In this document: positions 15,883 to 17,313 of the stretch, piece by piece | How positions within the stretch are numbered: the first letter of the stretch is position 1 | Layout: every line of letters starts with the position of its first letter | Assembly: GCA_900770295.1 (NCBI GenBank) | Contig: CAAGJQ010000040.1 | Span: forward strand, 1-17,313 | Reading direction: 5' to 3' | Length of the DNA: 17,313 bases | Source of the DNA: an uncultured Oscillibacter sp. | Lineage (GTDB): Bacteria > Bacillota > Clostridia > Oscillospirales > Oscillospiraceae | Notes under the pieces: generated by a model | Told to the model about the DNA's origin: nothing | What the model saw: only the letters and a program-made list of their open reading frames with translations | The model's database searches: none | Made by a program: the position numbers and the translations under genes

Positions 15883-16194
15883 CTATACAATTTCCAAAAG
15901 CCGTCCAAACTCCCGGGCTGCCGGTCCCCTTCTGCCCGAAGCCACGCCCTCTGCATTGTATTCCACCGTGGCGCATAATATTCAATTTTCGCCCATCAGC
16001 TGCTTCCGGCAGATCCAGCTGAACCGTATGCGCCGGACTCCCGGAGTCCTCCGCCGTCACGTCCACTCCCAGAGCCAGGAGTGCTCGTTGACCTCTTCCA
16101 CGCAGCGGGACAGATTCTTATAGAATACGGAGGTCCCTGGATTCGGGAGAAACACCGCATACCAACCTATCCGCAGCGAACAAATCAAATGCAT
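15883..16194 (-). pseudogene. Decayed small gene with two in-frame TGA codons, product unknown
   Basis: On the minus strand an ATG at 16194 opens a frame with protein-like content (IGWYAVFLPNPGTSVFYKN, then CVEEVNEHSWLWEWT). It stops at TGA 16057-16059. The same frame carries a second TGA at 15982-15984 and then protein-like sequence again (TVEYNAEGVASGRRG, ending REFGRLLEIV) up to TAG 15883-15885. Between the two TGA codons another frame reads more like protein (VTAEDSGSPAHTVQLDLPEA), which suggests two compensating frameshifts rather than simple nonsense changes. I do not recognise the family. The weak upstream GGAGAG and the lower GC content match its decayed surroundings. Confidence 0.5.
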
Positions 16195-16255
16195 TCGTGA
16201 CTGTGCTCTCCCCGGGACGCTGAAAGCGCGTTCTTCGCGGCGAAAGGAGATTCAT

Positions 16256-16363
16256 ATGCCGCGCTCCGTGAAAGAAATCCGCAAAACGCAAAAAGAAGTT
16301 GCCTTGAAAATAAAGGAAATCTCTGTTGATTCTGATGGGATATCTCCGCTTCAATCCTGCTGA
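16256..16363 (+). CDS. Short orphan ORF with a strong ribosome binding site (35 aa), probably a truncated gene start
   Basis: AAAGGAG lies 6 bases before ATG 16256. The product MPRSVKEIRKTQKEVALKIK... is a basic amphipathic helix and stops after 35 codons. Protein-like sequence continues downstream in other frames (YLRFNPADACVLPRIEKKN from about 16341, then the fragment at 16388), so this looks like the 5' end of a broken gene. Family not recognised. Confidence 0.4.
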   Translation: MPRSVKEIRKTQKEVALKIKEISVDSDGISPLQSC

Positions 16364-16387
16364 CGCCTGCGTTCTGCCTCGTATTGA

Positions 16388-16525
16388 AAAGAAAAACTCA
16401 AGCCATTTGACAAAGATGATATCGCAAACGTCTTAAGAGCCCTTCAGGCCACCCATTCCAGAATCTATAAATATGCGAAGGTAAAGTTTTTGGCATCACT
16501 TGGGATTGTGCTAATTTCCCGTTGA
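16388..16525 (+). pseudogene. 3' gene fragment without a start, product unknown
   Basis: An open stretch without a start codon reads KEKLKPFDKDDIANVLRALQ and then THSRIYKYAKVKFLASLGIV, ending at TGA 16523-16525. The composition is protein-like. It probably belongs to the same broken gene as the ORF at 16256. Its end overlaps, on the other strand, the abnormal tail of the DUF1016-type ORF, so a rearrangement joint is likely between about 16525 and 16567. Confidence 0.35.
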
Positions 16526-16806
16526 GCGCCATCACAATCAACAGGCAGATGCAGTTCCACCAGGAATCCGGTATATGCACGGTAAAAATCCCGCATACGG
16601 CGCAGGTTGCGAGGGGAACACCCCGTCCTATCGGGATAATTCTCCCGCAGATACTCTGCAGCGACCACAGCAGCGCCTTTTTCGGAGCGGGCACAAATAG
16701 CCTGTCCGATTTTATAGCACAGTTCTGTGTCGATCAGTTCCAGCATCATCAGCCTGTCCAGCGTCCTGTAAAGCTCGGAGTAATCTGCCGGTTTTCGGAT
16801 ATTCAT
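16465..16806 (-). pseudogene. Truncated DUF1016 N-terminal (YhcG-like) protein
   Basis: A 113-residue ORF starting at ATG 16806, with AAGGAG 5 bases upstream; an ATG at 16827 lacks such a site. Residues 1-80 resemble the helical N-terminal domain of DUF1016 proteins, with the characteristic SPRNLRRMRDFYRAY at 64-78. After Gly80 the similarity ends. The usual middle region and the PD-(D/E)XK-type nuclease domain are missing, replaced by an unrelated 33-residue tail (FLVELHLPVD... to FTFAYL). It is probably a remnant cut by deletion or recombination. It could still be expressed as a small helical protein. Confidence 0.55.
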
Positions 16807-16884
16807 AGCTGCTCCTTTCCGGCGCAACGCGCCTGATCTTTCTTTTCAGAAGCTGCGCTTCGAATATACATTCTCACACATCTT

Positions 16885-17071
16885 CTACGAATCACTTTCA
16901 CCAGAGGGAAAAACATAGCAAAGATCGTCCGCGCAAGCTAGTGCCCCACTGCAAACGTGGGCCGATTCCTCATTCCGTTGGAACTCTTTCAGCGTCTTCC
17001 GAATCTCTTTTACAAGGTCAAGGCATTGCTTCAGCGTCAGGCAAAAGTGGTGTTTTGCACATGCATATCAT
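16885..17071 (-). pseudogene. Frameshifted small ORF of a mobile island, product unknown
   Basis: GGAGGAG lies about 7 bases before ATG 17071, but that frame stops after 17 residues (MICMCKTPLLPDAEAMP). From about 17058 the neighbouring frame gives protein-like sequence (CLTLKQCLDLVKEIRKTLKE, then FQRNEESAHVCSGALACADD) up to TAG 16885-16887. A single-base indel near 17040-17060 would restore one ORF of about 60 residues. The family is not recognised. It lies between the terminator at 17091 and the DUF1016 remnant. Confidence 0.45.
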
Positions 17072-17090
17072 GAGTGATCTCCTCCAAAAT

Positions 17091-17121
17091 GAAAAAAGAG
17101 CCGGACATTTCTGTCCGACTC
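17091..17121 (-). terminator. Rho-independent terminator
   Basis: On the minus strand GAGTCGGACA, a GAAA loop, TGTCCGGCTC and then six T residues (17092-17097). It follows the stop codon of the gene entering from the right edge by about 14 bases. Confidence 0.88.
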
Positions 17122-17134
17122 AACAGTCTAATTC

Positions 17135-17313
17135 TTATTTCATTGTCATACCGCTCTGCTCCGGGGATTCCTGGCGGTGCAGGTCGTTCTCCGGTACCAA
17201 CTGCTCAACCTGCGTCATAATATTCTTCAGTTCCCGATCCTGCCCGATGGAAAGAGACTCGTCCTGCTCCCTGGTGAAGCGCAGGGCGTGGTAGATCTCG
17301 GTGAGCTGCTCCG
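17135..17313 (-). CDS. 3' end of a gene running off the right edge, product unknown
   Basis: The minus-strand frame is open from 17311 to TAA 17135-17137. It gives 58 residues, beginning EQLTEIYHALRFTREQDESL and ending ESPEQSGMTMK, and is followed at once by a good terminator. The content is charged and helical. By context it could be the tail of a mobilisation or other mobile-element protein, but I do not recognise it and the rest of the gene is outside the window. Confidence 0.6.
   Translation of the reverse strand, partial: EQLTEIYHALRFTREQDESLSIGQDRELKNIMTQVEQLVPENDLHRQESPEQSGMTMK

Noticed and set aside
15982..16059. In-frame TGA codons as selenocysteine or recoded sites.
   Set aside because: No SECIS-like hairpin follows them, no selenoprotein motif surrounds them, and all nearby genes are decayed.
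15836..16066. A separate 76-residue minus-strand ORF starting MDVTAEDSG.
   Set aside because: Part of it reads like protein, but it has no ribosome site, runs through the DUF1576 promoter and is better explained as the shifted middle of the pseudogene at 15883-16194.
16941..17294. A 117-codon plus-strand open frame near the right edge.
   Set aside because: It runs antisense across a clear terminator and the protein-like minus-strand gene end; its Ser/Cys-rich product shows no family features.
1..17313. tRNA, rRNA, CRISPR repeats, riboswitches, attachment sites.
   Set aside because: I looked through the gaps and found no cloverleaf, spaced repeats, known aptamer core or flanking direct repeats that I could support.

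Overview
The window looks like chromosomal DNA from a GC-rich anaerobic member of the Clostridia. An Oscillospiraceae-type gut bacterium is my inference. The basis is the electron-bifurcating-type [FeFe] hydrogenase, a VTC/DUF4956 pair, an EndoQ-like PHP/UvrD fusion, a DUF1576 membrane protein, AGGAGG ribosome binding sites and sigma-A-like promoters. No rRNA, tRNA, CRISPR array, intact insertion sequence or replication origin was seen.

Layout. (1) 3-3361 (+): the 3' part of a NuoF-like/GltD-like flavoprotein gene overlaps an [FeFe] hydrogenase gene, hydA type, and ends at a strong hairpin terminator. (2) 3431-9053: a surface lipoprotein with a repetitive beta-helix (carbohydrate-binding, DUF4353/Cthe_2159 type) faces away from a rightward block made of a VTC-type polyphosphate polymerase, a DUF4956 membrane protein, an OmpR-type response regulator and its histidine kinase. 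A 30-bp perfect palindrome closes the block. (3) 9080-14249 (-): a membrane-anchored 5'-nucleotidase/metallophosphatase, and upstream of it a 1049-residue fusion of an EndoQ-like PHP nuclease to a UvrD/Rep-type helicase. The fusion carries two identical beta-clamp-type motifs (QISLF). (4) 14308-15852 (-): an internally duplicated DUF1576 membrane protein with its own promoter and terminator. (5) 15883-17313: a less GC-rich stretch of broken and truncated genes, including a pseudogene with in-frame stops, short orphan ORFs with good ribosome binding sites, a truncated DUF1016-type protein, a frameshifted ORF and the 3' end of a gene running off the window. It reads as the decayed edge of a mobile island.

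How the genes work together. Region 1 probably moves electrons between NAD(P)H, ferredoxin and H2. The VTC and DUF4956 genes overlap and are therefore probably co-translated. With the divergent surface lipoprotein and the downstream two-component system they may form an envelope or polyphosphate module with its own sensor, but only the gene order supports that link. The PHP-helicase fusion joins a damage-specific nick to strand unwinding, possibly at the sliding clamp. It is the most striking single protein here. The nucleotidase next to it has its own extended -10 promoter, so a shared function is not implied.
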